Shown: positions 1 through 8,102, counted from the first letter of the stretch. The stretch is 11,976 nt of DNA from Proteiniphilum sp. UBA5267 (GCA_002411515.1 DHTF01000055.1:29015-40990); one strand, 5' to 3'. Translations and numbers: made by a program. The notes: generated from the sequence alone by a model not told the origin.

Positions 1-1816
1 TCATTTCTTTTTTGATTACCTGAAAGTCGTTTGCAATATTTTCGTCTTTGATAGATTCCTCCTTTAGGCAATAGTTCCACGGAGTACTGCTGTGTACCTC
101 GTAATACCATTCCCCATATTGCGGGTTATCACTCTGAACTTTTGTCCAGACTTCTTCCATGCGCAAAGCATACAAAAGGGGTCCTCTTTCTACAGCTGCT
201 GCACCTTCATACCAACGGGAAACACTCACTTCCATGGGAAGTACAAGCTCAACAACATCACCAGACTTCCACTCACGGTCGATCTTGACAATCTGGTTGC
301 CTTCACTTTCGCCCCAAGGTTCGTTGTTTATTTTGATGGTGGCCAATTTGCTCCATGCGGGTATTCTAAGATGAAGTGGAAATTCAACTTTTTCCACGTC
401 ATCGAGGATGTTCAATTCAAATGTGATCTCTTCTTCAAACGGGTAGTTTGTTTTCTCTGCAATAGAGACTGTGACTCCTGAACCGACCTTTGCGGTTACA
501 GTGTTTGGGGAATAGATAAGCGCTGCCAATCCGTTGTCTTCGGAGGCATACCATAGGTGTTTGGTAAACTTGGGCCAGCCTTGATGCAAATTGGAGGTGC
601 AACAGGGGTATCCTGTTAACAAGCCAAATAGTTGATCGGTGCCGTTGTATGAGGTGACAAAGTTTCTTGGGTGACGAGATACTTCTACCTGATTCAGCTG
701 CTGGTAATATTGACGTGCGTCGTAATTATCGGTTACCTGGGTGGGGAGTGCGTTAAATGAAATTCTCTCCAGCCAGTCGGCCCATTCCACATTGCCGGTA
801 ATCTCAATCATTTTTTCCAAAGAAAACATCAATTCGACGGCTGTACACAGTTCAGATCCATGAGTCGGATTTCCGTAATGTAGCAGTTCGTCAGCACCAT
901 ACAGCCCATTGGGCCATCCATGGGCTCTCTTTAAGTCGGTATAGGCTTTGTTGACGGCATCGATATGTATTGTGTCTTTTGTAGCCTGATATCTGATGAG
1001 CGGCTGTTTCATCCCCTGGGCAAGATTCACGCAATGTACACTGAACAAGCTGTTGAGCATCTCACCGTCGGAAAATGAATTCGTCCAGTCGGTTGTTTGT
1101 TCTGTGATGATGTCTCCCAGCTCTAACAGAAAAGCATCGCCGGTGATATTGTAGAGCCAGTAAACAATCATCAGATTGTCGCCTCCACGATATTGTCCCC
1201 ATCTTGTCCAATTGTTGAGCGGCGTGTCGGGTAACTCCTGCAATTGATATTTGAAGTATTTCGTCATGAAAGGAATGACACGCTCGTCGTTTGTTGCTTC
1301 GTAATATTGTTTCATGAACTTCAGAACGACCATTTTGGGCCACCAGTCCTTGGCGTTCGTTCTCTGCAGTCCTTTTTCCGGTTCAAGATCTTCGGAGGGC
1401 CCGAAATATCCATCCTCTCTTTGACTTTGCAGCGTCCATTCGATCCAGGGTTGTACCTTGGCTTTCAGGTCATTGTCATCCAGTATATATGCCAAAGGAA
1501 GCAATCCGTCGATCCAGTAGGGCCCTCTTTCCCAGACATCTCCATCGCCGCCAAGCCATCCATTTCTGGAACCCATCACTTGCGGGTATAGTTCATCGAG
1601 GTGGCCTGTCATTCCGTCTTTCATCTTATTTAGTTGGTCCTTGAGCCACCCCTCGGGTTTGACAGCTCCCAAAGGAAGCTCCATGAATGGCTTTGTAATT
1701 AATGGTGCACGATTATTCATGTACAAATCTGTTGATGGTTGTTCAGTTTTATTTTGAGTACAGCTTGTGATCATCACATGAATCAAACACAATAATATCA
1801 AATTGACTTTCTTCAT
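1..1816 (-). CDS. GH127-type (DUF1680) beta-L-arabinofuranosidase-like lipoprotein, 3' end cut by window edge
   Basis: I translated this frame by hand: it is open from an ATG at 1816 to the left edge, giving 605 residues with no stop. The N-terminus is a lipoprotein signal with a lipobox ending ITSC (Cys19), so the mature protein should be membrane anchored in the periplasm or at the surface. The body is a DUF1680/GH127-like (alpha/alpha)6 barrel. Characterised GH127 enzymes (HypBA1) remove beta-L-arabinofuranose using a zinc-bound cysteine nucleophile held by Glu, Cys and a Cys-Cys pair. The same set is present here: Glu322 and Cys324 in HGSELC, and Cys405-Cys406 in YPCCTSNLHQGWPKF. Glu310 in GADELLHYG is a candidate acid/base. 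A beta-rich domain follows (about 430-605). A weak SD (AGGAT) lies just before the ATG, and the gene starts 44 nt after the preceding stop. Family membership is confident; arabinofuranose specificity is inferred, because the DUF1680 family is broad. Confidence 0.88.
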   Translation of the reverse strand, partial: MKKVNLILLCLIHVMITSCTQNKTEQPSTDLYMNNRAPLITKPFMELPLGAVKPEGWLKDQLNKMKDGMTGHLDELYPQVMGSRNGWLGGDGDVWERGPYWIDGLLPLAYILDDNDLKAKVQPWIEWTLQSQREDGYFGPSEDLEPEKGLQRTNAKDWWPKMVVLKFMKQYYEATNDERVIPFMTKYFKYQLQELPDTPLNNWTRWGQYRGGDNLMIVYWLYNITGDAFLLELGDIITEQTTDWTNSFSDGEMLNSLFSVHCVNLAQGMKQPLIRYQATKDTIHIDAVNKAYTDLKRAHGWPNGLYGADELLHYGNPTHGSELCTAVELMFSLEKMIEITGNVEWADWLERISFNALPTQVTDNYDARQYYQQLNQVEVSRHPRNFVTSYNGTDQLFGLLTGYPCCTSNLHQGWPKFTKHLWYASEDNGLAALIYSPNTVTAKVGSGVTVSIAEKTNYPFEEEITFELNILDDVEKVEFPLHLRIPAWSKLATIKINNEPWGESEGNQIVKIDREWKSGDVVELVLPMEVSVSRWYEGAAAVERGPLLYALRMEEVWTKVQSDNPQYGEWYYEVHSSTPWNYCLKEESIKDENIANDFQVIKKEM

Positions 1817-1860
1817 AAATCCTAAATTCTAATATGTATATAATTGATTTTCTTTTTTAG

Positions 1861-4677
1861 TTATAGTGCGTCTTTCACACAGCGAAATCCGACGGTTGCT
1901 TTTCTTTCAAATGAGGGAGAAACACGGAGCAAGTACTGTCTGAAATTCAGTTCCCGGGGGCCTCCCTGTACATACCAGAAGCTGGACGTGGGCAAGAAGT
2001 AACTTCCTCCTTTGACCATGATGTATCGGTAGGTAGTGTTGTCGTACTGGTCATTGGTCAATTGCCATACAGAGCCGACCAAATCGTAGAGTCCGTAGGG
2101 ATTGACTCCTTTTTTATATTTTCCTACCGGATACAATGAACCATCACCCAAGTTACAGCGGCTTGCGTCGATCCCTTTTAGCTTCCATACAGAAAGCGTA
2201 TTTGTGATAAACTCTTCCTCTCTTTCGACGGGTGTTTTTTGTATCCAGGGCCATTCATTGCCCGCTTCGGTTTGCGCTGCATATTGCCATTCAATTTCTG
2301 TCGGAAGGCGTTTGCCGGCCCATTTGGCATATGCTTTTGCATCTTCAAGCGTGACATAGATGACCGGATAATTCTCCATCCCTTTGGGAATTTTCCCGTT
2401 TGTCCAGTGCTTCAGAAAGTTCGTTGTGTCGCTTGGCTGATACCCACTTGCAGCGATAAACTCCTCGTACTGTTTGTTGGTGACAGGGTATTTATCCATA
2501 TAAAACTGCTTCATCGGGATCTTTTCTCCTGCTGCGGTCGGGTTTTCGGGGTAACCGATAAAGTTATCTCCTGTACGATAGGTATCGCACGAGAAAATTC
2601 CCGAGGGGATCAAAACCATGCCTTTGGGAGCTTTGGAAACCCGCTCCGTTGTTTCGGCTTCAGATATCAGTCGTGCGCTGCCCGGTGTGATATGGATAAT
2701 GCGTTCATCAATTATTTCCTTGTTTTCGAATGCTTGAATGATAAATTTGCCTTCATACTGAGGAAATGCTGCATGTAACTGGATGGATTGCGCTTCAATT
2801 CCAAATACTGCCGGTTCCTTCTCATAAGAGGGGCTACCCGCCCAGATGCGAATGCTGTCTCCACGCTTGCTCGAGAAAGCCAATACATCTCCAGATAATG
2901 TTACGGAGAGATGTTTCGGAAATGCTGCAATGGCAGATACAGAACCTTCATTGTTGGTCCCCAAATCGTATGAGTTGAATGCATCCAGTTTTACAGGGAC
3001 ATATTGCTTGTCTCCGACGACACTCACTTCCAGCTCTTCGTGGTGAAAAAGATCGACATAATGAAAGTTGCCATCTACGTTGTTTATTTCAAACAGATTG
3101 CCTTTGAAGCCTCCTGGATGCAAGTTGAAAATAGTATAAATAGTTTTTGATTCGGCAGGCCATTCGTTTACGAATATGCTGTCGACAAGCGTGCTGATCA
3201 ACGGAGTATAACTTTTCTGCAGGAAATTGCTGCTGTTCTCCCGTTGAATCTGTAGCAGTTTCCCCCAATAACGCATCTGATCATCAGACCATTCAAATCG
3301 ACCCGGAGGAAAACTGTTTATCTCCGTACCATATCCATTGAAAAAGGAGAGATTGAATTCCCTCTTAATGGGCTCTCTGGCCTCTTCTGCTACCCTGAAT
3401 ATGGCAAACTCTGGCTTTATCAACTTGTTCAAATTGAGAACGGGGGGATAATACAGGGCATTGTGGACTCTGCCGGATACGATTCCTTGCATGTCGCACG
3501 GAACAGCCATGCCTTCGCTATACATGACGACTCCTTTGCGTGCTGCATCTGCCGCATCCTGTAGCTCTGTGCTGGATCCTCCTCGGGTATCGAGAACAAA
3601 ACCATCGATGTCTGCTATCCGCGTGATGTTGGTCATGCCATCGAAATGTCCTTCATCGGAGCGGGTGCTTTCGTCCCAGGGGTTATAGCATAGAAAGAAG
3701 TAGCTTCCCATTTGGTGGCATAATTCAGAGATTTCCTTGAGTTTATCAAATCCTCCTGGTAAGTCCCGAAACATATCCCACTGGTTTCGCTGATCCATGC
3801 CGAGCGCAGGCCAGGTAGGCCATATACCGAATACATCATATCCACCAATCAGTTTATTCATCTTTTCGAGATGTTCTTTTACATGGAACGAGTTGTCGGT
3901 ATAGTCAAAGAAACGTTTATCCCATGTCATCATCAGATTTGCCGAATAGCAGCTTTGAATCCACTTCAAATCTTCTCTTTCCATCAGGTAATTGTTGAAT
4001 TCACCAACTGGCACATCATACAAATATCTTTCCTGAAATATTAATTTCATCCCGTTTTGCCAGTTACCCTGATACTGGTCGAGCCAGAAATTGTATTCAA
4101 TTGTTCCACCGGGGTAAAGGATGGTTTCGAAACGTTTTAACCTGCCATCTTTCAGACTCCTGTTGTCTCTCCGGACCAAGGCAACAATGTTATTCTCTCC
4201 ATCGGCCTCTACACAGGTGAATCCCAATTCCCATGAATTGTCCGGGAGGATTACATTGACCGGCTGGTATCCTGGCCTGAATAAATGGGAGCGGGATAAT
4301 CCATGGGATCCTTTTCCCGTGATATAAACATGCTCTTCATTTCGCCCCAATGGTACAATGTTGTGCAGATTGATAGTGTCGGTTGAGGTATTTCTAAAGG
4401 TGATTTTCCCGTGAACGCCAACATCAAATGGTTTTAAGGAAAAAGAAATATCCATGCTGTCGGAGGTCGTTGCGGTTGTATATTCACGCTCCGCAATCTG
4501 ATATGAAATCAATGGCAACGTTTCCGATATATGTAAATCGGGGATCACAGAATGAGCCATTAATGGCTGCTTATGATGAATTGCTGCGACGTTGACCGAA
4601 TGGGCACTCCACAACGGAAATGTACAGCATATGAACAGAAACAGGCTTTGAAGCTTACTTGTGATGGCCATAATCAT
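1861..4677 (-). CDS. Secreted TIM-barrel glycosidase-like protein with C-terminal pseudo-FGE (SUMF1-like) domain
   Basis: A 938-residue protein with a hydrophobic signal peptide (about 5-25; cleavage probably near WSAHS), hence exported. Residues about 60-235 look like a beta-sandwich. Residues about 238-520 resemble a TIM barrel of retaining alpha-glycosidase type, with segments such as GFVLDTRGGSS (Asp363), GVVMYSEG (Glu388), FLCYNPWDE (Asp334) and SFFNGYGTE; I cannot assign a GH family. About 520-675 is beta-rich linker. Residues about 683-936 are clearly an FGE-sulfatase/SUMF1-type domain: GMVLIPSG, MDKYPVTNKQYEEF, WAGKRLPTEIEWQYAA, NPYGLYDLVGSVWQLT, VKGGSY and a terminal VGFRCV. The cysteine pair that true FGE uses, shortly before that last motif, is absent (NFRQYLLRVSPSF), so oxidase activity is unlikely and a binding or structural role is more plausible. 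The ATG overlaps the previous stop by 4 bp, suggesting translational coupling; Met3 is an alternative start. No sulfatase gene is visible nearby. Confidence 0.85.
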   Translation of the reverse strand: MIMAITSKLQSLFLFICCTFPLWSAHSVNVAAIHHKQPLMAHSVIPDLHISETLPLISYQIAEREYTTATTSDSMDISFSLKPFDVGVHGKITFRNTSTDTINLHNIVPLGRNEEHVYITGKGSHGLSRSHLFRPGYQPVNVILPDNSWELGFTCVEADGENNIVALVRRDNRSLKDGRLKRFETILYPGGTIEYNFWLDQYQGNWQNGMKLIFQERYLYDVPVGEFNNYLMEREDLKWIQSCYSANLMMTWDKRFFDYTDNSFHVKEHLEKMNKLIGGYDVFGIWPTWPALGMDQRNQWDMFRDLPGGFDKLKEISELCHQMGSYFFLCYNPWDESTRSDEGHFDGMTNITRIADIDGFVLDTRGGSSTELQDAADAARKGVVMYSEGMAVPCDMQGIVSGRVHNALYYPPVLNLNKLIKPEFAIFRVAEEAREPIKREFNLSFFNGYGTEINSFPPGRFEWSDDQMRYWGKLLQIQRENSSNFLQKSYTPLISTLVDSIFVNEWPAESKTIYTIFNLHPGGFKGNLFEINNVDGNFHYVDLFHHEELEVSVVGDKQYVPVKLDAFNSYDLGTNNEGSVSAIAAFPKHLSVTLSGDVLAFSSKRGDSIRIWAGSPSYEKEPAVFGIEAQSIQLHAAFPQYEGKFIIQAFENKEIIDERIIHITPGSARLISEAETTERVSKAPKGMVLIPSGIFSCDTYRTGDNFIGYPENPTAAGEKIPMKQFYMDKYPVTNKQYEEFIAASGYQPSDTTNFLKHWTNGKIPKGMENYPVIYVTLEDAKAYAKWAGKRLPTEIEWQYAAQTEAGNEWPWIQKTPVEREEEFITNTLSVWKLKGIDASRCNLGDGSLYPVGKYKKGVNPYGLYDLVGSVWQLTNDQYDNTTYRYIMVKGGSYFLPTSSFWYVQGGPRELNFRQYLLRVSPSFERKATVGFRCVKDAL

Positions 4678-6074
4678 TCAATGTTTTGTTTTTTTATTGC
4701 ATCGTTATAATCTACCACATAATGCCACCAGTTATTTAACTTTCCATCATAAGGATTGATCCCTTTGAAATGTGGTAAGTGTGACAAATAATATTTCATC
4801 CATCCCAGTTGATAGGAACCTTCGGGGTTGCCCCATTCTGTCCGGTTCACAGACTTCGGGTTCGATCTTCTCAGATAGGGGTAATTTAGCCAGTCGTCCA
4901 CATAGCTCATGATGTATGTTTCATTCCCAAAGTCATAATCTTTTAGTCCATTGGGAGGAAAGTGTACATTGCCCACTTGCGACCTATGTTTTTCATATTT
5001 GTCGTATCTTAATCCATAGGCAGAAAACAACTCCCATGTGGTCAGATCGTTTGTATTGGGTTTGTTGTCATAATCCCACCATCCATAAACCTTCATCATG
5101 GTCGATTCAAAACGGTGACTGTAACTTTCTAATGCACAGGCCAGGTCGCGTTCGTAGTTGAGCCCCATGATGCTGAGCAACTTCTTGCAGGACGGATTCT
5201 CATTGGGCTCGGAGTTAATCCAGAATGCTCCTTCGCCCATCATATGGGATTCCCACATTCCACAATATGGGAAAGTCCACACCCATACTTCATCAATTTC
5301 ATCATTGTCGCGCATCCGGTCAAAACCATAGTGTTTTACCATTGCATTGTAATCGTATGAGGTGCCTACTGTTTTAAAGGTGTTCCAATTTTCTTCGCTT
5401 AGATATTTTGTCGCCTCTTCAACAGTAAAAGGTCTTTTTTTCGGATCATTTTTCAAGTAGGTAAACAGCTGACTTGCATCAATCTCTTGTACCACTTGAT
5501 AGTCGACTGTATATCCGGAAGCCTCTTCCAGCGCTTTCTCGTAGTTCTGCGACAGGATGACCGGATCATTCCAACTAAAACTATATCCCGGAGTAATAAA
5601 GAGTTCATGAATTCGTTTGTTTTGAGGTTGTATAACCGGGTTTTCATATACAACCGCTACTTTTACGGTAATGATTTCGGCATTGACATTTTCCAGCGTG
5701 ACCGTCTGACTGATTTTATGATCTTTCGTAAAATCAAGGAAATCTGTTTCAGCCTGTTGCCTTAGATTGTGTTTATACAAGTTTAGATAATATCTACCAT
5801 TGATCTCTTCTAAAGGTCTGTTGGTTTTGTTGATTTCTTTTCCAGAGAAACTGGCTTTGCCTTGGTTATCCGTATTTTTTGCCAATAAAATATGACGACC
5901 TGCATTTCGATCTTCAGCTGATTCGAATATTTCTACGGTGACCCCTTCGACGATGCCACCTGACTCATCCACAACATAAATATTCAAATCGGGTTGTGAT
6001 TCACTGCCTTGAACATTTTCCACACAGGATGAAAAAATAATTGCGGACAATATGAATAGTAATTTTATGTGCAT
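4674..6074 (-). CDS. Lipoprotein with N-terminal Ig-like domain and large C-terminal domain of unknown function
   Basis: A 466-residue lipoprotein: signal peptide with lipobox FSSC (Cys17). Residues about 28-135 form a small beta-sandwich of carboxypeptidase-regulatory/SpaA-like type, sharing the ESAEDRN region and spacing with the whole of the preceding 141-residue protein. Residues about 150-460 are a separate domain rich in Trp, Tyr, His and acidic residues. Distinctive segments are DEIDEVWVW (258-266), GMWESHMMG (272-280), SYSHRFES (317-324), VGNVHFPPNG (367-376), SYVDDWLNYP (390-399), SHLPHFKG (431-438) and LNNWWHYVVDYNDA (446-459). From memory these recur in secreted proteins of unknown function from other bacterial phyla; I know no assigned activity. 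His320 with Glu323, plus His277, His371, His432 and His435, could form a metal or catalytic site (inference). It probably acts at the surface or in the periplasm on the PUL glycan. It ends in a 4-bp overlap with the next gene; no clear SD is seen. Confidence 0.82.
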   Translation of the reverse strand: MHIKLLFILSAIIFSSCVENVQGSESQPDLNIYVVDESGGIVEGVTVEIFESAEDRNAGRHILLAKNTDNQGKASFSGKEINKTNRPLEEINGRYYLNLYKHNLRQQAETDFLDFTKDHKISQTVTLENVNAEIITVKVAVVYENPVIQPQNKRIHELFITPGYSFSWNDPVILSQNYEKALEEASGYTVDYQVVQEIDASQLFTYLKNDPKKRPFTVEEATKYLSEENWNTFKTVGTSYDYNAMVKHYGFDRMRDNDEIDEVWVWTFPYCGMWESHMMGEGAFWINSEPNENPSCKKLLSIMGLNYERDLACALESYSHRFESTMMKVYGWWDYDNKPNTNDLTTWELFSAYGLRYDKYEKHRSQVGNVHFPPNGLKDYDFGNETYIMSYVDDWLNYPYLRRSNPKSVNRTEWGNPEGSYQLGWMKYYLSHLPHFKGINPYDGKLNNWWHYVVDYNDAIKKQNIE

Positions 6075-6090
6075 AATTTGAAATTTTAAT

Positions 6091-6128
6091 CCATTGTAGA
6101 ACCAATTTTACAATCAGTCCTACAATGG
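6091..6128 (-). repeat. Inverted repeat in the gap upstream of the 466-residue lipoprotein gene
   Basis: CCATTGTAG (6091-6099) and CTACAATGG (6120-6128) are perfect 9-bp inverted arms around a 20-base loop. One mismatched position and a further TTAA pairing extend the arms to about 14 bp (6086-6133). The structure lies 12 bases upstream of the ATG at 6074 and just after the stop at 6144. On the transcribed strand the 3' arm is not followed by a T-run, so it is not a standard intrinsic terminator. It could be an mRNA-processing or stabilising hairpin, or an operator. The repeat is seen directly; function is inferred. Confidence 0.5.
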
Positions 6129-6143
6129 GTTAATTACTACGTA

Positions 6144-6569
6144 CTACTTCAGCACAATAAATTGGTGCGTGTGTCCATCGTTCATCAGAAGATAACGAGT
6201 GGTCTCATTTTTAACAACACCATTTTTCTCTGCCTTTATGTAATAGATTCCTTTGGATTTTTCACCATCCAGACCAGGTTCAAAATCCTTTAAAGTAAAT
6301 ATGGCCTTACCTTCAGCATTCGTGCTTCCACTTAAAAAAATGTTTGTATTGTTATCGCGATCTTCAGCTGTTTTGTAAATCTTTACTGCCACATCCGTTA
6401 TCGGTTGCGTTTTATTGTCATCACTGAATACCTGCACATGGAACTCCCATGGAGTTGAACTTTGAAATTCTTCAAATATGCCCGATCTGTCACAAGAGAT
6501 CATGCAAATCAAAGAGATGATGAAAGATATATTTCTGAATGTTTTCATATCATTATATTTACGCTTCAT
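6144..6569 (-). CDS. Small lipoprotein consisting of a single Ig-like (carboxypeptidase-regulatory-type) domain
   Basis: A 141-residue protein with a lipoprotein signal peptide and lipobox MISC (Cys26). The mature part is about 115 residues and appears to be one beta-sandwich, with segments WEFHVQVF, VAVKIYKTAEDRD, STNAEGKAIF and GIYYIKAEKNG. It matches the N-terminal domain of the next gene in order and spacing (KTAEDRD against ESAEDRN; NAEGKAIF against NQGKASF; IYYIKA against RYYLNL). It sits where many PULs encode SusE-like surface glycan-binding proteins, so a surface accessory or binding role is plausible, but no sugar-binding residues can be recognised. The first ATG follows the SusD stop directly (TAAATG). 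Met8 at 6548 is an alternative start that would give a more typical signal peptide (Cys19). No SD is visible before either. Confidence 0.78.
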   Translation of the reverse strand: MKRKYNDMKTFRNISFIISLICMISCDRSGIFEEFQSSTPWEFHVQVFSDDNKTQPITDVAVKIYKTAEDRDNNTNIFLSGSTNAEGKAIFTLKDFEPGLDGEKSKGIYYIKAEKNGVVKNETTRYLLMNDGHTHQFIVLK

Positions 6570-8102
6570 TTAAAATTCATATTTATCATTCCTGTCTTGC
6601 TCACCTCCAAATGTGTACGATTCAATGTTATAGAACTTGAGCTCTAGCACAGGGATCGGCACCTGACGGAAAGACCTGGTCGTCAACTGAAATTTATCAA
6701 TTGGCGTGCGCCGTCTGTCATAGAATGGGGTCACTGTATAAGCATATCCACATTCAACAAACCGTTCATAATAGATGGCTTCCAGTATTTTGTCTTTTGT
6801 GGAAGTAACATTGATGTCGTTTAGTTTTCCCCGATTCACGCGTGTGAGATTGACCAATTCCACTGCTTTGGAATTTTCAGAAGTTTGCAAAGCTGCTTCG
6901 GCATAAAGCAGGTCAGATTCCGCTTTCGTGAAAAAGTATAACTCTCCTTCACCCGATTGTTGACCTGTTTCCGAGAACCTATTTAATACGTATGAGCTGT
7001 ATTTTGTGTATCCATCGTATGTCAACCCTCCCGTTGGTGAGTTAACAGCTGGGTAATATTGAAAGTCGGTTCCCAATCTGTAGTCAGGAGATTTAGCTTC
7101 GGGCAATATGTCACCTTGTCCAAAATCGTTGGGAAGTGGCCATATTGCACCGGGATCACCGGGTTCGGCCATCATGTTTATGACCCTCATGCCAACTCTT
7201 CCCCATTGATTTCCACCGGGCCACGACGCTGCTGCATAAGACCATTCGTCCCAACCTTGTAAGGGTAATTGAGCTTTGATGTCCTCTTTAAGACCCTCAT
7301 CAATATAGCCTTTCACTTTATTCCAATCGACTGAGGCGTATTCTTCCTTCGTTCTCGGGTGATAAGCTTCGGCTCTTGCAGCCATGAAATTGGCGAATTG
7401 CCGCAATTTGGTGTTGTCCCCAACCACGTCGGAGGGCAATAGTCCGGAGAAGTTTGTAAAGCTTTGTGCATTGCATATTTCGATGCATTTGTCCAGATAA
7501 CTGAGCGCCAGATCCTTCGCATCTTTCGCAGGCTTGATGTCGTCTGCTGTGATGGTGCGAAGATCGGTGTCTTCGGTAATCAAAAAGCATTGATCGAATA
7601 GCAAACTTAATTCTGTGTAAAAAGAACCCATTAAAAAGTAACAGTTCGCCAATATTTTAAAGGTCTGGTCTTTATTCCCTTCAGTATAAACGAGCTCCTT
7701 CTCATTGATCATGGCCAGCATATTCCTCACTGTGCTTATTTTGCTGTAATGGTTATACCACAGCGTTTTTGGGAATCCTGCATTTTGATCCGTATTGTCG
7801 ATCATGGGCTTTTCATAATCCGTCCGATAATAGTATGTCTGCAAGTTCCAGTTGCCAGCTCCTGCTGTCATGGCATCTGAATTGGTCGAAAAAGTCCAGG
7901 TATCGCCATCGTTGGCTGCCAACATGTGGTGCCACCAGTTGTTGTAAGCTCCACCAATCAAAGATGGATATTGATTGATATCTCCCATTACCGTGGAAAT
8001 GTCGGGTTCATGGTCATTCTTGATGTCCAAACCGGAGAAATAGGGTTCACAAGCGGCCAGGAACAAGCATATTGTGCAAGATAAATATATTATTTTTCTC
8101 AT
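6570..8102 (-). CDS. susD: SusD/RagB-family outer-membrane glycan-binding lipoprotein
   Basis: A 510-residue protein, normal length for SusD. The signal peptide ends in lipobox LAAC (Cys18). SusD-family features visible in order are the N-terminal lipid-anchored helical segment, NHYSKISTVRNMLAMI (117-132), TPR-like helices around 145-215, AESDLLYAEAALQ (394-406), LNLTRVNRG-type helix (417-425), YYERFVECGYAYTVTPFYDRR (444-464) and the C-terminal RQVPIP...YTFGG end (479-500). SusD proteins are lids on the SusC barrel that bind the glycan at the cell surface. Several aromatics in NNWWHHM (54-60), GWDEWSYAAASWPGG (283-297) and the 340-370 loops are candidate sugar-stacking residues (inference). 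The gene begins 11 nt after the SusC stop, the usual transporter-lid pairing. No SD is evident. Confidence 0.96.
   Translation of the reverse strand: MRKIIYLSCTICLFLAACEPYFSGLDIKNDHEPDISTVMGDINQYPSLIGGAYNNWWHHMLAANDGDTWTFSTNSDAMTAGAGNWNLQTYYYRTDYEKPMIDNTDQNAGFPKTLWYNHYSKISTVRNMLAMINEKELVYTEGNKDQTFKILANCYFLMGSFYTELSLLFDQCFLITEDTDLRTITADDIKPAKDAKDLALSYLDKCIEICNAQSFTNFSGLLPSDVVGDNTKLRQFANFMAARAEAYHPRTKEEYASVDWNKVKGYIDEGLKEDIKAQLPLQGWDEWSYAAASWPGGNQWGRVGMRVINMMAEPGDPGAIWPLPNDFGQGDILPEAKSPDYRLGTDFQYYPAVNSPTGGLTYDGYTKYSSYVLNRFSETGQQSGEGELYFFTKAESDLLYAEAALQTSENSKAVELVNLTRVNRGKLNDINVTSTKDKILEAIYYERFVECGYAYTVTPFYDRRRTPIDKFQLTTRSFRQVPIPVLELKFYNIESYTFGGEQDRNDKYEF

Noticed and set aside
1062..1343. Minus-strand open frame inside the GH127-type gene, and similar frames on the plus strand (for example 92-481, 1244-1591, 2239-2778)
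   Set aside because: They are out-of-frame shadows of long genes with clear protein-family motifs; none has a recognisable domain.
1870..2631. Annotating the FGE-like domain as a sulfatase-maturing enzyme
   Set aside because: The catalytic cysteine pair is absent, the protein is exported and fused to a glycosidase-like barrel, and no sulfatase gene is visible in the window.
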